Source of the DNA: Mycobacterium sp. GA-1199
GTDB taxonomy: Bacteria > Actinomycetota > Actinomycetes > Mycobacteriales > Mycobacteriaceae
Direction of reading: 5' to 3'
Assembly (NCBI RefSeq): GCF_001500045.1
Contig: NZ_LQIX01000034.1
Span: 1 to 64,000, forward strand
DNA length: 64,000 nucleotides
Shown here: positions 49,855-58,356 of the stretch, in pieces
Position numbering within the stretch: the stretch's first letter is position 1
How the letters are laid out: each line of letters opens with the position of its first letter
Notes under the pieces: model-generated
The model's database searches: none
What the model saw: only the letters and a program-made list of their open reading frames with translations
Told to the model about the DNA's origin: nothing
Program-made: the position numbers and the translations under genes

Positions 49855-50083
49855 CTGTGTCTGCCTCTCCGCGTATCGGGGCGGTGCCGTCCCAACCATT
49901 ATCGAGTGAATCCGCCTGCGCCTCCCACGCGGCGGCGTCCGTCATACAATCGGGCGTCGAACAAGGTGGTACGGCTCAGATCGACCTCGTATCATGACTG
50001 TTAGATGCCCGTGAACGCGGGCACACACGACTTTGAACAATGAGTTGGCCGCGGTGGGCCCCTGGGTTCCGAGGGAGGGACGA

Positions 50084-50488
50084 ATGCCACTCTCCGATCA
50101 TGAGCAGCGCATGCTCGACCAGATCGAGAGCGCGCTCTATGCCGAGGACCCGAAGTTCGCTTCGAGTGTCCGCGGCGGAACCCTGCGCGCACCCTCGACC
50201 CGGCGTCGGCTGCAGGGCGCCGCGCTTTTCGTGCTTGGGCTCGCGATGCTGGTGTCCGGTGTCGCGATCCCAGCCACCCAGATCGGCGGTTTCCCGGTGC
50301 TCTCGGTCCTCGGGTTCATCGTGATGTTCGGCGGTGTGGTGTTCGCGATCACCGGCCCGCGGGTTCCCGGCGGACGTGACCGGTCGGTCGCCGAGCCGGG
50401 CGCTCCGCGGCAGAAGCGGGGCAAGGGCTCGGGCGGTTCGTTTGCCAGTCGCATGGAGGACCGTTTCCGTCGCCGCTTCGACGAATAG
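50084..50488 (+). CDS. DUF3040 membrane protein (Rv2169c homologue)
   Basis: 134 residues from ATG at 50084, preceded by GGGAGGGA. The N-terminal LSDHEQRMLDQIESALYAEDPKFAS is the hallmark of actinobacterial DUF3040 proteins; two transmembrane helices follow (~45-65 and ~70-92), then a basic Gly/Arg-rich tail. The upstream ATG-less extension to 50033 lacks a good start. Function is unknown; the gene commonly neighbours the dcw cluster. A strong intrinsic terminator separates it from mraZ. Confidence 0.9.
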   Translation: MPLSDHEQRMLDQIESALYAEDPKFASSVRGGTLRAPSTRRRLQGAALFVLGLAMLVSGVAIPATQIGGFPVLSVLGFIVMFGGVVFAITGPRVPGGRDRSVAEPGAPRQKRGKGSGGSFASRMEDRFRRRFDE

Positions 50489-50504
50489 GAACTGACACGA
50501 CACA

Positions 50505-50537
50505 GGGGTAGCCCGCACGGCGGGCTGCCCCTCTTTT
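50505..50537 (+). terminator. Rho-independent terminator after the DUF3040 gene
   Basis: A 12-bp stem (GGGGTAGCCCGC / GCGGGCTGCCCC, one G-T pair) with a 3-base loop spans 50505-50531 and is followed directly by TCTTTT. It is the clearest intrinsic terminator in the window and insulates the dcw operon. Confidence 0.88.
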
Positions 50538-50657
50538 CGTGCGTCCGGTGGCTGATCACCCCACTACGCCCCACCGCGTCCCTAGAAGCCTCTCACCTGC
50601 GCTTTTCTTGCCGGCTGCGTCCGAGGTGGAGGCGACGCATCACTGACGACGCTCGAT

Positions 50658-50740
50658 GTGGGGCGTCAAGTGGGGACTCACCAGGAAAATTGGTGCGCAA
50701 ATGGTGGATGGTGGGGGATTGTGGGGTAAAGTGGCGGACA
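50658..50740 (+). promoter_or_regulatory. MraZ-binding boxes and dcw operon promoter region
   Basis: Direct repeats of GTGG(G/C)G occur at 50711, 50721 and 50731, exactly 10 bp apart, with a further GTGGAT at 50704 and an upstream pair of GTGGGG at 50658 and 50670. Three TGGGN repeats with 10-bp period are the known MraZ operator in E. coli and mycoplasmas. TAAAGT at 50726-50731 between boxes could be a -10 element, which would let bound MraZ block transcription. Confidence 0.72.
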
Positions 50741-50783
50741 ACGGAGCGACCGGGGCTCTGTTGACCGGCGGGGAGGTGGCGAG

Positions 50784-51215
50784 ATGTTTCTCGGCACCTA
50801 CACGCCGAAGCTCGACGACAAAGGGCGGCTCACGCTGCCCGCCAAGTTCCGCGACGCGCTGGCAGGAGGGTTGATGGTCACCAAAAGCCAAGATCACAGC
50901 CTTGCCGTCTACCCGCGCGCGGAGTTCGAGAAGCTGGCCCGACGGGCGTCGCAGGCATCGCGTAGCAACCCGGAAGCACGCGCGTTCCTGCGTAACCTCG
51001 CCGCCGCCACCGACGAACAGCATCCCGACGCACAAGGCCGAATCACCCTGTCGGCCGATCATCGCCGCTACGCGAACCTGTCGAAGGACTGCGTGGTGAT
51101 CGGATCGGTCGACTACCTGGAAATCTGGGACTCCGCGGCATGGCAGGAGTACCAGCAGACCCACGAAGAGAACTTCTCCGCGGCCACCGATGAAGCTCTG
51201 CACGACATCATCTGA
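50784..51215 (+). CDS. mraZ: Transcriptional regulator MraZ
   Basis: 143 residues from ATG at 50784 with GGGGAGG upstream. Two SpoVT/AbrB-type half-domains each carry a DxxGR motif: MFLGTYTPKLDDKGRLTLPAKFR at the N-terminus and HPDAQGRITLSADHR near residue 85-100. MraZ forms a ring and represses the dcw operon through tandem GTGGG boxes, which are present upstream. It is the first gene of the cell-wall operon. Confidence 0.97.
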   Translation: MFLGTYTPKLDDKGRLTLPAKFRDALAGGLMVTKSQDHSLAVYPRAEFEKLARRASQASRSNPEARAFLRNLAAATDEQHPDAQGRITLSADHRRYANLSKDCVVIGSVDYLEIWDSAAWQEYQQTHEENFSAATDEALHDII

Positions 51216-51221
51216 TTCGGC

Positions 51222-51357
51222 GGTCGACCGGCATCAGGCCCGTGCATCGCGGCCTCTGCCCGAACCGGCCCTGGCGTACTTCCCCGACGCCAGGTCCGTG
51301 CTCTCGGACAGGGACCCCGGTGCAGGGGTTTCGGGTGGAGGCCAGGGAGGCACGGTG
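51222..51357 (+). ncRNA. Probable mraW RNA motif (cis-regulatory leader)
   Basis: The 142-bp mraZ-rsmH gap folds locally: CTGGCG (51271-51276) pairs with CGCCAG (51288-51293) around tacttccccga, and ACCCC (51314-51318) pairs with GGGGT (51325-51329). A cis-acting mraW RNA motif has been described upstream of this gene in Actinobacteria including mycobacteria. Position, hairpins and the likeness I recall to the M. tuberculosis sequence here support that identity, but no covariance model was run. Confidence 0.58.
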
Positions 51358-52344
51358 ATGGCACGGAGCAGCGGCGACCACGGACACGTCCCCGTCCTGC
51401 TGGACCGCTGCGTCGAACTGCTCACACCGGCACTGACGCGGCGGAGTCCCGACGGCGAGGGCGCGGTTCTCGTCGACGGCACCCTCGGGGCCGGCGGACA
51501 TGCCGAGCGCTTCCTGACCGAACTGCCCGGTCTGCGGCTGATCGGCTTGGATCGCGACCCCGACGCGTTGTGGATCGCCGGTGAGCGCCTGTCGCGGTTC
51601 GGTGACCGGGTGATGCTGGTCCGCACGCGCTACGACGGCATCGGCGGCGTGCTCGGCGATGACGGGTACTGGGGCAGCCAGGCCGACGGCATCCTGTTCG
51701 ACCTCGGCGTGTCCTCGATGCAGCTGGACCGCACCGACCGCGGCTTCTCCTACGCCGCCGACGCGCCGCTGGACATGCGGATGGACCCCGACGCCGAATT
51801 GACCGCCGCCGATGTGGTCAACACCTACGACCAGAAATCGCTGACCCGGGTGCTCCGCGAGTTCGGTGAGGAACGCTTCGCGAGCCGGATCGCGGCTCAG
51901 CTCATCCGCAGGCGGGCCCGCCAGCCGTTCCGGACCACCGGGGAGCTGGTCGAGCTGCTGTACGAGGCGATTCCCGCGCCGGCGCGCCGCACCGGCGGGC
52001 ACCCGGCCAAGCGCACGTTCCAGGCGCTTCGGATCGCGGTCAACGGCGAACTGGACTCGCTGCGCGACGCGTTGCCCGCGGCGCTGAACGCCCTGGCCCC
52101 CGGCGGGCGCATCGTCGTGATGGCTTACCAGTCCCTGGAGGACCGCATCGTCAAGGCGGCCTTCGCCTCCGCAACGGCGTCCAGGACGCCGCCCGGCTTA
52201 CCGGTGGAACTACCGGGTCACGAGCCGGAGTTCGTCGCACTGACTCGCGGTGCCGAGCGTGCAGCTCCCGAGGAGATCGAACGAAACCCGCGTAGCGCGC
52301 CTGTGCGGCTACGAGCACTGGAGAAGGTGGGGGCACCCAGGTGA
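51358..52344 (+). CDS. rsmH: 16S rRNA (cytosine1402-N4)-methyltransferase
   Basis: Also called mraW. 328 residues from ATG at 51358, with GGGAGG seven bases upstream. Motifs: HVPVLLDRCVELL, the SAM loop DGTLGAGGHAERFL, LIGLDRDPDAL, ILFDLGVSSMQLD, RGFSYAADAPLDMRMD and GGHPAKRTFQALRIAVN. An open frame extends back to ATG 51190 inside mraZ, and homologues are sometimes annotated with that extension; the leader is better explained as the mraW RNA. GTGA overlaps its stop with the ftsL-like start. Confidence 0.94.
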   Translation: MARSSGDHGHVPVLLDRCVELLTPALTRRSPDGEGAVLVDGTLGAGGHAERFLTELPGLRLIGLDRDPDALWIAGERLSRFGDRVMLVRTRYDGIGGVLGDDGYWGSQADGILFDLGVSSMQLDRTDRGFSYAADAPLDMRMDPDAELTAADVVNTYDQKSLTRVLREFGEERFASRIAAQLIRRRARQPFRTTGELVELLYEAIPAPARRTGGHPAKRTFQALRIAVNGELDSLRDALPAALNALAPGGRIVVMAYQSLEDRIVKAAFASATASRTPPGLPVELPGHEPEFVALTRGAERAAPEEIERNPRSAPVRLRALEKVGAPR

Positions 52345-53357
52345 ATGCCAAACAGGCCAAACAGGCCAAACAGACCAAACAGGCCAAAAAGACCAAGCAC
52401 GCAAAGGGGGTGCGCGGCGCCGATGAACGTCGGCGCACCGGCGCGGGGCGGCGCACGGTGGATGCGCAGGACCGGCGCAAGCCGACCCGCGATCAGCGGC
52501 CGCAGCGGTCAGCGCCGCAGACCAACCCCATTCCGCGTCCGGCCGGCGCACCGGGCAGGCCCAAGAGCGCCAGCCAGGCGAAGGCGCGGGCCAAGGCGCG
52601 AAAGGCCAAGGCGCCGAAGGTCGTTCGGACACCATTGCGCCAGCGCATCATCGTCAAGCTGGCCTCGGTGGAGCTCAGCCCACGGGCCCTCGTGGCCAGG
52701 GTGCCGTTCGTGGTGTTGGTGATCGGCTCGCTGGGGATGGGCCTGGGCACCACGCTGTGGTTGTCCACCGACGCCGCCGAGCGGTCCTATCAGCTGGGCA
52801 ACGCCCGCGAGACGAATCAGGCTCTGCTGCAACAGAAGGAAGCCCTTGAGCGCGATGTGCTCGAGGCGCAGGCCGCACCGGCATTGGCCGAAGCCGCGCG
52901 CGAGCTGGGGATGATCCCATCCCGTGACACCGCACACCTGGTGCAGGATCCGGCGGGCAACTGGGTGGTGGTCGGCACACCCAAACCGGCAGAGGGCGTT
53001 CCGCCGCCGCCGCTGAACACGCCGCTGCCCGACGCGACCCCGCAGGCGCCGCCACCCGGACCGCGACCGCCCGCACCGCGGGTCGTCGATCCCCGCGAGG
53101 TCACCGTCCGGATGCCGACGCGCACGGCGCCCACCCCAGCGGCGCAGTCACTTCCCGGACAGCCGCCGGTGCCCGGTGCCGCACCGGGTCCGCTGGTCCC
53201 GCCCGAGGCGCCGATGGTGCCGCCCGATGCGCTGCACATCCCGAACCCGCAGGTGCTGCCCGGTCCCGTGCCCGGCGCCGAACAGTTCAGCCCCGCGGTC
53301 GTGCCGCCGGCTGTCGCGCCTCCCGCGGCCCTGCCTCCGGCGGGTCCCGGCGCATGA
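52341..53357 (+). CDS. ftsL: FtsL-like divisome membrane protein (Rv2164c homologue)
   Basis: 338 residues from GTG at 52341. The cytoplasmic N-terminus (~1-115) is extremely basic and begins with a KQA repeat; one transmembrane helix lies at ~120-143 (ARVPFVVLVIGSLGMGLGTTLWL); a short leucine-zipper-like coiled coil follows (GNARETNQALLQQKEALERDVLEAQ), typical of FtsL; the last ~140 residues are Pro-rich. It is much longer than E. coli FtsL because of the two tails, as in M. tuberculosis Rv2164c. ATGA couples it to pbpB, its expected partner together with FtsQ/FtsB and FtsW. Confidence 0.88.
   Translation: MNAKQAKQAKQTKQAKKTKHAKGVRGADERRRTGAGRRTVDAQDRRKPTRDQRPQRSAPQTNPIPRPAGAPGRPKSASQAKARAKARKAKAPKVVRTPLRQRIIVKLASVELSPRALVARVPFVVLVIGSLGMGLGTTLWLSTDAAERSYQLGNARETNQALLQQKEALERDVLEAQAAPALAEAARELGMIPSRDTAHLVQDPAGNWVVVGTPKPAEGVPPPPLNTPLPDATPQAPPPGPRPPAPRVVDPREVTVRMPTRTAPTPAAQSLPGQPPVPGAAPGPLVPPEAPMVPPDALHIPNPQVLPGPVPGAEQFSPAVVPPAVAPPAALPPAGPGA
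52347..52391. repeat. 9-bp tandem repeat at the start of the ftsL-like gene
   Basis: Five consecutive 9-bp units: three exact gccaaacag copies, then accaaacag and gccaaaaag. They encode AKQ AKQ AKQ TKQ AKK at residues 3-17. The identity of the first three suggests recent slippage and possible strain-to-strain length variation. Confidence 0.85.
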
Positions 53358-55264
53358 CCCGCGGCGAGCGCCGGACCCGCAAGGCCGCACCGGCGGCCGG
53401 TTCTCAGGAGCGCTCGGCCAGGGCCAGGCGAACTCGCGCTCCGATCACCGAAACCGGGCTGCGCAGCGCGTCTTTCGTGTTCCGGCATCGAGTGGGCAAC
53501 GCGGCGATCTTCCTCGTGTTGATCATCGCGGCGGGACAGCTGTTCCACCTCCAGGTGCCCCGCGCCGACGGGTTGCGGGCCGAGGCGGCGAGCCAGCTCA
53601 AGGTCACCGACGTCGACAAGGCCGTACGCGGGGCGATCGTCGACCGCAACAACGACAAGCTCGCGTTCACCATCGAGGCGCGTGCGCTGACCTTCCAGCC
53701 GCAAAAGGTGCGCAAGCAGTTGGAGGAGGCCAGGGCGAAAAGCACGGAGGCGCCCGAACCCGACCGCAGGCTTCGCGACATCGCCGCCGAGGTGGCGTTG
53801 CGCCTGAACAACAAGCCGGACTCGGCCACCGTCCTCAAGAAACTCAAGAGCAACGAGACGTTCGTCTATCTCGCTCGGGCGGTCGATCCCGCCATCGCCG
53901 AGGCGATCACCAAGAAGTTCCCCGAGGTCGGTTCGGAACGCCAGGACCTGCGCCAGTATCCGGGCGGCTCGCTGGCGGCCAACATCGTCGGGGGCATCGA
54001 CTGGGATGGACACGGTCTGCTGGGGCTGGAGGATTCGCTCGACGCCGTGCTCGCGGGCACGGACGGGTCGATCACCTACGACCGGGGCTCCGACGGCGTT
54101 GTCATCCCGGGCAGCTACCGCAACCGGCACGACGCGGTCGACGGTTCCACGGTCATGCTGACGATCGACGACGACATCCAGTTCTACGTCCAACAGCAGG
54201 TGCAGCAGGCCAAGAACCTGTCCGGCGCCAAGAACGTCTCGGCGGTCGTCCTGGATGCGAAAACGGCTGAGGTGCTCGCGATGGCGAACGACAACACGTT
54301 CGACCCGAGCCAGGACATCGGCAGACAGGAGCACCGCCAGCTCGGCAACCCCGCGGTGTCCTCGCCCTATGAACCCGGTTCGGTCAACAAGATCATCACC
54401 GCCGCGTCGGTCATCGAGTACGGGCTGTCGCATCCCGACGAGGTGTTGCAGGTCCCGGGGTCGATCCACATGGGCGGGGTCACCGTCGGCGACGCCTGGG
54501 AGCACGGGACGATGCCGTACACCACGACGGGCATCTTCGGTAAGTCCTCCAACGTCGGCACGCTGATGTTGGCGCAGCGGCTCGGCCCGGAGCGTTTCTT
54601 CGAGATGGTCCGCAAGTTCGGCCTCGGTCAGCGCACCGGGGTGGGGCTGCCGGGCGAGAGCGCGGGCCTGGTCCCGCCGATCGACCAGTGGTCGGGCAGC
54701 ACATTCGCCAACCTGCCCATCGGACAGGGCCTTTCGATGACCCTGCTGCAGATGGCCGGTATGTATCAGACCATCGCCAACGACGGTGTGCGCGTCCCGC
54801 CACGCATCGTCAAGACCACCATCGCCTCCGACGGAAGCCGCACCGAGGAGCCCCGCCCCGAGGGCATCCGGGTGGTCTCGCCGGAGACCGCCAAGACGGT
54901 GCGGCACATGTTGCGGGCCACGGTGCAGCGCGACCCCACCGGGGTGCAGCAGGGGACGGGCTCGCAAGCGGCCGTCGAGGGATATCAAATCTCCGGGAAG
55001 ACCGGCACCGCACAGCAGATCAACCCGGCCTGCGGGTGCTACTACAGCGACGTCTACTGGATCACCTTCGCCGGCATCGCCACCACCGACGACCCGCGCT
55101 ACGTCGTCGCCATCATGATGGACCACCCGCAGCGCACGGCCGACGGACAACCCGGCACCACATCCGCGCCGCTGTTCCACAACATCGCCTCGTGGCTGCT
55201 GCAGCGCGAGAACGTGCCGCTGTCGCCGGATCCCGACTCGCGGTTGACCCTGGTAGCCGACTGA
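53354..55264 (+). CDS. pbpB: Septal penicillin-binding protein (FtsI/PBP3)
   Basis: 636 residues from ATG at 53354. Short cytoplasmic basic region, one transmembrane helix (~48-66), a PBP dimerisation domain (~75-260, RGAIVDRNNDKLAF) and the transpeptidase domain with catalytic Ser in YEPGSVNK (SxxK), SSN in FGKSSNVGT and KTG in SGKTGTAQ. Class B PBP that cross-links septal peptidoglycan and works with FtsW. A CGCYY Cys pair (NPACGCYYSD) lies near the C-terminus. Unlike M. tuberculosis, no extra genes separate it from murE. Confidence 0.97.
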   Translation: MTRGERRTRKAAPAAGSQERSARARRTRAPITETGLRSASFVFRHRVGNAAIFLVLIIAAGQLFHLQVPRADGLRAEAASQLKVTDVDKAVRGAIVDRNNDKLAFTIEARALTFQPQKVRKQLEEARAKSTEAPEPDRRLRDIAAEVALRLNNKPDSATVLKKLKSNETFVYLARAVDPAIAEAITKKFPEVGSERQDLRQYPGGSLAANIVGGIDWDGHGLLGLEDSLDAVLAGTDGSITYDRGSDGVVIPGSYRNRHDAVDGSTVMLTIDDDIQFYVQQQVQQAKNLSGAKNVSAVVLDAKTAEVLAMANDNTFDPSQDIGRQEHRQLGNPAVSSPYEPGSVNKIITAASVIEYGLSHPDEVLQVPGSIHMGGVTVGDAWEHGTMPYTTTGIFGKSSNVGTLMLAQRLGPERFFEMVRKFGLGQRTGVGLPGESAGLVPPIDQWSGSTFANLPIGQGLSMTLLQMAGMYQTIANDGVRVPPRIVKTTIASDGSRTEEPRPEGIRVVSPETAKTVRHMLRATVQRDPTGVQQGTGSQAAVEGYQISGKTGTAQQINPACGCYYSDVYWITFAGIATTDDPRYVVAIMMDHPQRTADGQPGTTSAPLFHNIASWLLQRENVPLSPDPDSRLTLVAD

Positions 55265-55309
55265 CGGGGGCGACCCCGATATGTCGCGGGGGCCGCACCG
55301 GCGAGTCGG

Positions 55310-55315
55310 TACTGT
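55310..55315 (+). promoter_or_regulatory. Possible -10 hexamer upstream of murE
   Basis: TACTGT lies nine bases before the murE ATG in the only sizeable gap (60 bp) of the operon downstream of rsmH. It may give an internal transcript with a leader of a few bases. Confidence 0.3.
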
Positions 55316-55324
55316 GACAACGCC

Positions 55325-56842
55325 ATGAACCTGCGACCCAGCCATCCCGCCGGCGCGGCGCTCGGGCCGCTGGCCGGGCAGGTCCAGGCGGTGCCCGCGG
55401 GCGGTGCCGTGCCGGACATCCGCGTCACCGGCGTCACGCTGCGCAGCGGGGACGTCGAACCGGGTGACCTGTTCGCGGCGCTGCCGGGGGCCTTGTCGCA
55501 CGGCGCCCGCTACGCCGCCGAGGCGATCGCCGGCGGTGCGGCGGCGGTCCTCACAGACCCCGACGGGCTCGCGCTTCTGGGACCGGAAGTGGAGATTCCG
55601 GTCGTGGTCCATCCGGCTCCGCGCTCGGTGCTCGGCGCACTGGCCGCCGAGGTGTACGGGCGGCCGTCCGAGCGGCTACGGGTCATCGGGGTCACCGGCA
55701 CCTCCGGCAAGACCACCACCACCTATCTGGTGGAGGCGGGCCTGCGGTCGGCGGAGCGGGCGGCGGGACTCGTCGGCACCGTCGGCATCCGGATCGACGG
55801 ACGCGATCAGGCCAGCGTCCTCACCACGCCCGAGGCGCCGGATCTGCAGGCGCTGCTCGCGGTGATGGTCGAGCGCGGCGTCGACACCGTCGTCATGGAG
55901 GTGTCGAGCCACGCGCTCACCCTCGGCCGCGTCGACGGAGTGCGCTTCACGGTCGGCGGGTTCACCAACCTGTCCCGCGACCATCTCGACTTCCATCCGA
56001 CGATGCGGGACTACTTCGAGGCCAAGGCGCGACTGTTCGCTCCCGAATCTCCCAACCGCGCAGATCTTTCCGTGGTGTGCGTCGACGACGATGCCGGCCG
56101 TGAGATGGCCAGGCTGGCCCGCGAACCGGTGACGGTCAGCGCGACGGGCCGCGTCGCCGATTGGCGTGTGGAGGATGTCCGCACGGTCGGACGCAACGCG
56201 CAGGAGTTCTTCGCGGTCGATCCGGCGGGCGTGCACCACCATCTGCAGATCGGGCTGCCCGGGCGCTACAACGTGGCCAACGGCCTGCTCGCGATCGCGC
56301 TGCTCGACGCGGTCGGTGTGTCACCCGAACAGGCCGTGCCCGGCCTGCGCACCGCGACCGTGCCGGGGCGGATGGAGCCCGTGGAGTGCGGGCAGGATTT
56401 CCTCGCGTTGGTCGACTATGCGCACAAGCCGGGCGCCCTGCAGGCCGTGTTGGAGACGTTGCGTGCACAGAGCGACGGCCGGTTGGCGGTCGTGTTCGGG
56501 GCGGGCGGAAACCGCGACCCCGGCAAGCGGGGGCCGATGGGCGGTGTCGCCGCCGAACTGGCCGATCTGGTGGTGGTGACTGACGACAATCCGCGCGACG
56601 AGGATCCCGCCGAGATCCGCGCGGCGATCGTGGCCGGCGCGGTGGGCCGCGCGGAGATCGTCGAGATCGGCGATCGACGCGCCGCGATCGAGCACGCGGT
56701 GGCGTGGGCGCGATCCGGCGATGTCGTGCTCGTCGCGGGGAAGGGCCACGAGGCGGGGCAGACCAGCGCCGGGGTCACCCGGCCCTTCGACGACCGCGAA
56801 GAGTTGGCGCGCGCCCTCGAGGCACGGGGATCCCTGCCGTGA
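55325..56842 (+). CDS. murE: UDP-MurNAc-tripeptide synthetase (meso-DAP-adding)
   Basis: 505 residues from ATG at 55325. Domain 1 (~30-105) binds the UDP part; the ATP loop is TGTSGKTTTTYLVE; EVSSHAL and NLSRDHLDFHPTM follow, with the carbamylated Lys in FEAKARLF; the C-terminal domain has DNPRDEDP, the DNPR motif that marks meso-diaminopimelate rather than lysine specificity. That fits mycobacterial A1-gamma peptidoglycan. GTGA overlaps the murF start. Confidence 0.97.
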   Translation: MNLRPSHPAGAALGPLAGQVQAVPAGGAVPDIRVTGVTLRSGDVEPGDLFAALPGALSHGARYAAEAIAGGAAAVLTDPDGLALLGPEVEIPVVVHPAPRSVLGALAAEVYGRPSERLRVIGVTGTSGKTTTTYLVEAGLRSAERAAGLVGTVGIRIDGRDQASVLTTPEAPDLQALLAVMVERGVDTVVMEVSSHALTLGRVDGVRFTVGGFTNLSRDHLDFHPTMRDYFEAKARLFAPESPNRADLSVVCVDDDAGREMARLAREPVTVSATGRVADWRVEDVRTVGRNAQEFFAVDPAGVHHHLQIGLPGRYNVANGLLAIALLDAVGVSPEQAVPGLRTATVPGRMEPVECGQDFLALVDYAHKPGALQAVLETLRAQSDGRLAVVFGAGGNRDPGKRGPMGGVAAELADLVVVTDDNPRDEDPAEIRAAIVAGAVGRAEIVEIGDRRAAIEHAVAWARSGDVVLVAGKGHEAGQTSAGVTRPFDDREELARALEARGSLP

Positions 56843-58356
56843 TCGACCTGACCCTGGCGCGGGTCGCCGAGATCGTCGGCGGCCGCCTCGCCGACATCTC
56901 CGAAGCCGACGCCGCGACCACCCGGATCACCGGCACCGTCGAGTTCGACTCGCGGGCCGTCACGGCGGGCGGTCTCTTCCTCGCGCTGCCGGGAGCCCGC
57001 TCGGACGGACACGACTTCGCCGCCGCCGCGGTGCAGGCCGGGGCCGCGGCGGTGCTGGCCGCCCGCCCGGTCGGCGTGCCGGCGATCGTCGTCGACCCGA
57101 CACCGGAGACATCCGACCGGGCAGCGGGCGTGCTCGAACACGACGTCGACGGTTCGGGGGCGGCCGTGCTCGCGGCGTTGGCGAAGCTGGCCGCGGCGGT
57201 CGCCACCGAACTCGTCGCTGGCGGGCTCACGATCATCGGCATCACCGGATCGTCGGGTAAAACCTCGACCAAGGACCTCGTCGCCGCGGTCCTGGCCCCG
57301 CTCGGCGAGGTGATCGCACCGCCGGGCTCGTTCAACAACGAACTCGGGCATCCGTGGACGGTGCTGCGCGCGACAGGATCCACCGACTTTCTGGTGTTGG
57401 AGATGTCGGCGCGCCATCGCGGCAACATCGCGGCGCTGGCCGCGATCGCCCCGCCCTCGATCGCGGTGGTGCTCAACGTGGGCACCGCGCACCTCGGCGA
57501 ATTCGGGTCGCGGGAGGCCATCGCCGAGACCAAATCCGAACTACCACAAGCGGTTCCAGCGTCGGGAGCCGTCGTACTCAATGTCGACGACGCGGCGGTG
57601 GCGGCGATGGCCGCAAAGACCGCCGCGCGCATCGTGGCGGTGTCACGGGAGCCGGGCGGGCGCGACGTGGATGTGTGGGCCGACGCGATCACGCTCGACG
57701 AGCTGGCCAGGCCGCGGTTCACCCTGCACGCCGGCGCCGGGTCCGTCGACGTCGCGCTGGCCGTGCACGGGGACCACCAGGTGTCCAATGCCCTGTGCGC
57801 GGCGGCCGTGGCGCTGGAGTGCGGTGCCTCCCTCGAGCAGGTGGCCGCAGCGCTGGCCACCGCCGGCCCGGTGTCCAAACACCGCATGCAGGTCGTCACC
57901 CGCAGCGACGGCGTCACCGTGATCAACGACGCCTACAACGCCAACCCGGACTCGATGGGCGCGGGCCTCAAGGCGCTGGCGTGGATGGCCCGCGAGGGTG
58001 GGGGCCGCCGACGCAGCTGGGCGGTGCTGGGCGAGATGGCCGAACTCGGCGACGACGCGATATCCGAACATGACCGCATCGGCCGACTGGCCGTGCGCTT
58101 AGATGTGTCACGACTCATCGTCGTCGGAACCGGGAGGACTATGAGCGCCATGCACCACGGCGCGGTGATGGAGGGATCGTGGGGGGCTGAGGCCGCCATG
58201 GTCGCCGACGCCGACGCGGCGCTGGAACTCCTGCGCGCCGAACTGCAACCGTCCGACGTGGTGCTGGTGAAGGCGTCGAACGCGGCCGGACTCGGCGCGC
58301 TGGCCGAAGCTCTGCTCGATCCTCGGTCCGCTGACATCCGGGACCAGAACGCATGA
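56839..58356 (+). CDS. murF: UDP-MurNAc-tripeptide-D-alanyl-D-alanine ligase
   Basis: 505 residues from GTG at 56839, coupled to murE. Adds D-Ala-D-Ala to the tripeptide precursor. Motifs: DSRAVTAGGLFLALPG in domain 1, the ATP loop ITGSSGKTSTKDLVA, FNNELGHPWTVL, VLEMSARHRGNIA and VINDAYNANPDSM. Its stop forms ATGA with mraY. Confidence 0.97.
   Translation: MIDLTLARVAEIVGGRLADISEADAATTRITGTVEFDSRAVTAGGLFLALPGARSDGHDFAAAAVQAGAAAVLAARPVGVPAIVVDPTPETSDRAAGVLEHDVDGSGAAVLAALAKLAAAVATELVAGGLTIIGITGSSGKTSTKDLVAAVLAPLGEVIAPPGSFNNELGHPWTVLRATGSTDFLVLEMSARHRGNIAALAAIAPPSIAVVLNVGTAHLGEFGSREAIAETKSELPQAVPASGAVVLNVDDAAVAAMAAKTAARIVAVSREPGGRDVDVWADAITLDELARPRFTLHAGAGSVDVALAVHGDHQVSNALCAAAVALECGASLEQVAAALATAGPVSKHRMQVVTRSDGVTVINDAYNANPDSMGAGLKALAWMAREGGGRRRSWAVLGEMAELGDDAISEHDRIGRLAVRLDVSRLIVVGTGRTMSAMHHGAVMEGSWGAEAAMVADADAALELLRAELQPSDVVLVKASNAAGLGALAEALLDPRSADIRDQNA

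Noticed and set aside
51190..51357. N-terminal extension of RsmH from ATG 51190
   Set aside because: Starts inside mraZ, lacks counterpart in other RsmH enzymes, and is better explained by the mraW RNA leader; ATG 51358 has a strong Shine-Dalgarno sequence.
52817..55612. 931-codon open frame on the minus strand opposite ftsL-pbpB
   Set aside because: It is the antisense shadow of ftsL-pbpB in a GC-rich genome; the plus-strand frames carry all PBP motifs and this one shows no family motif.
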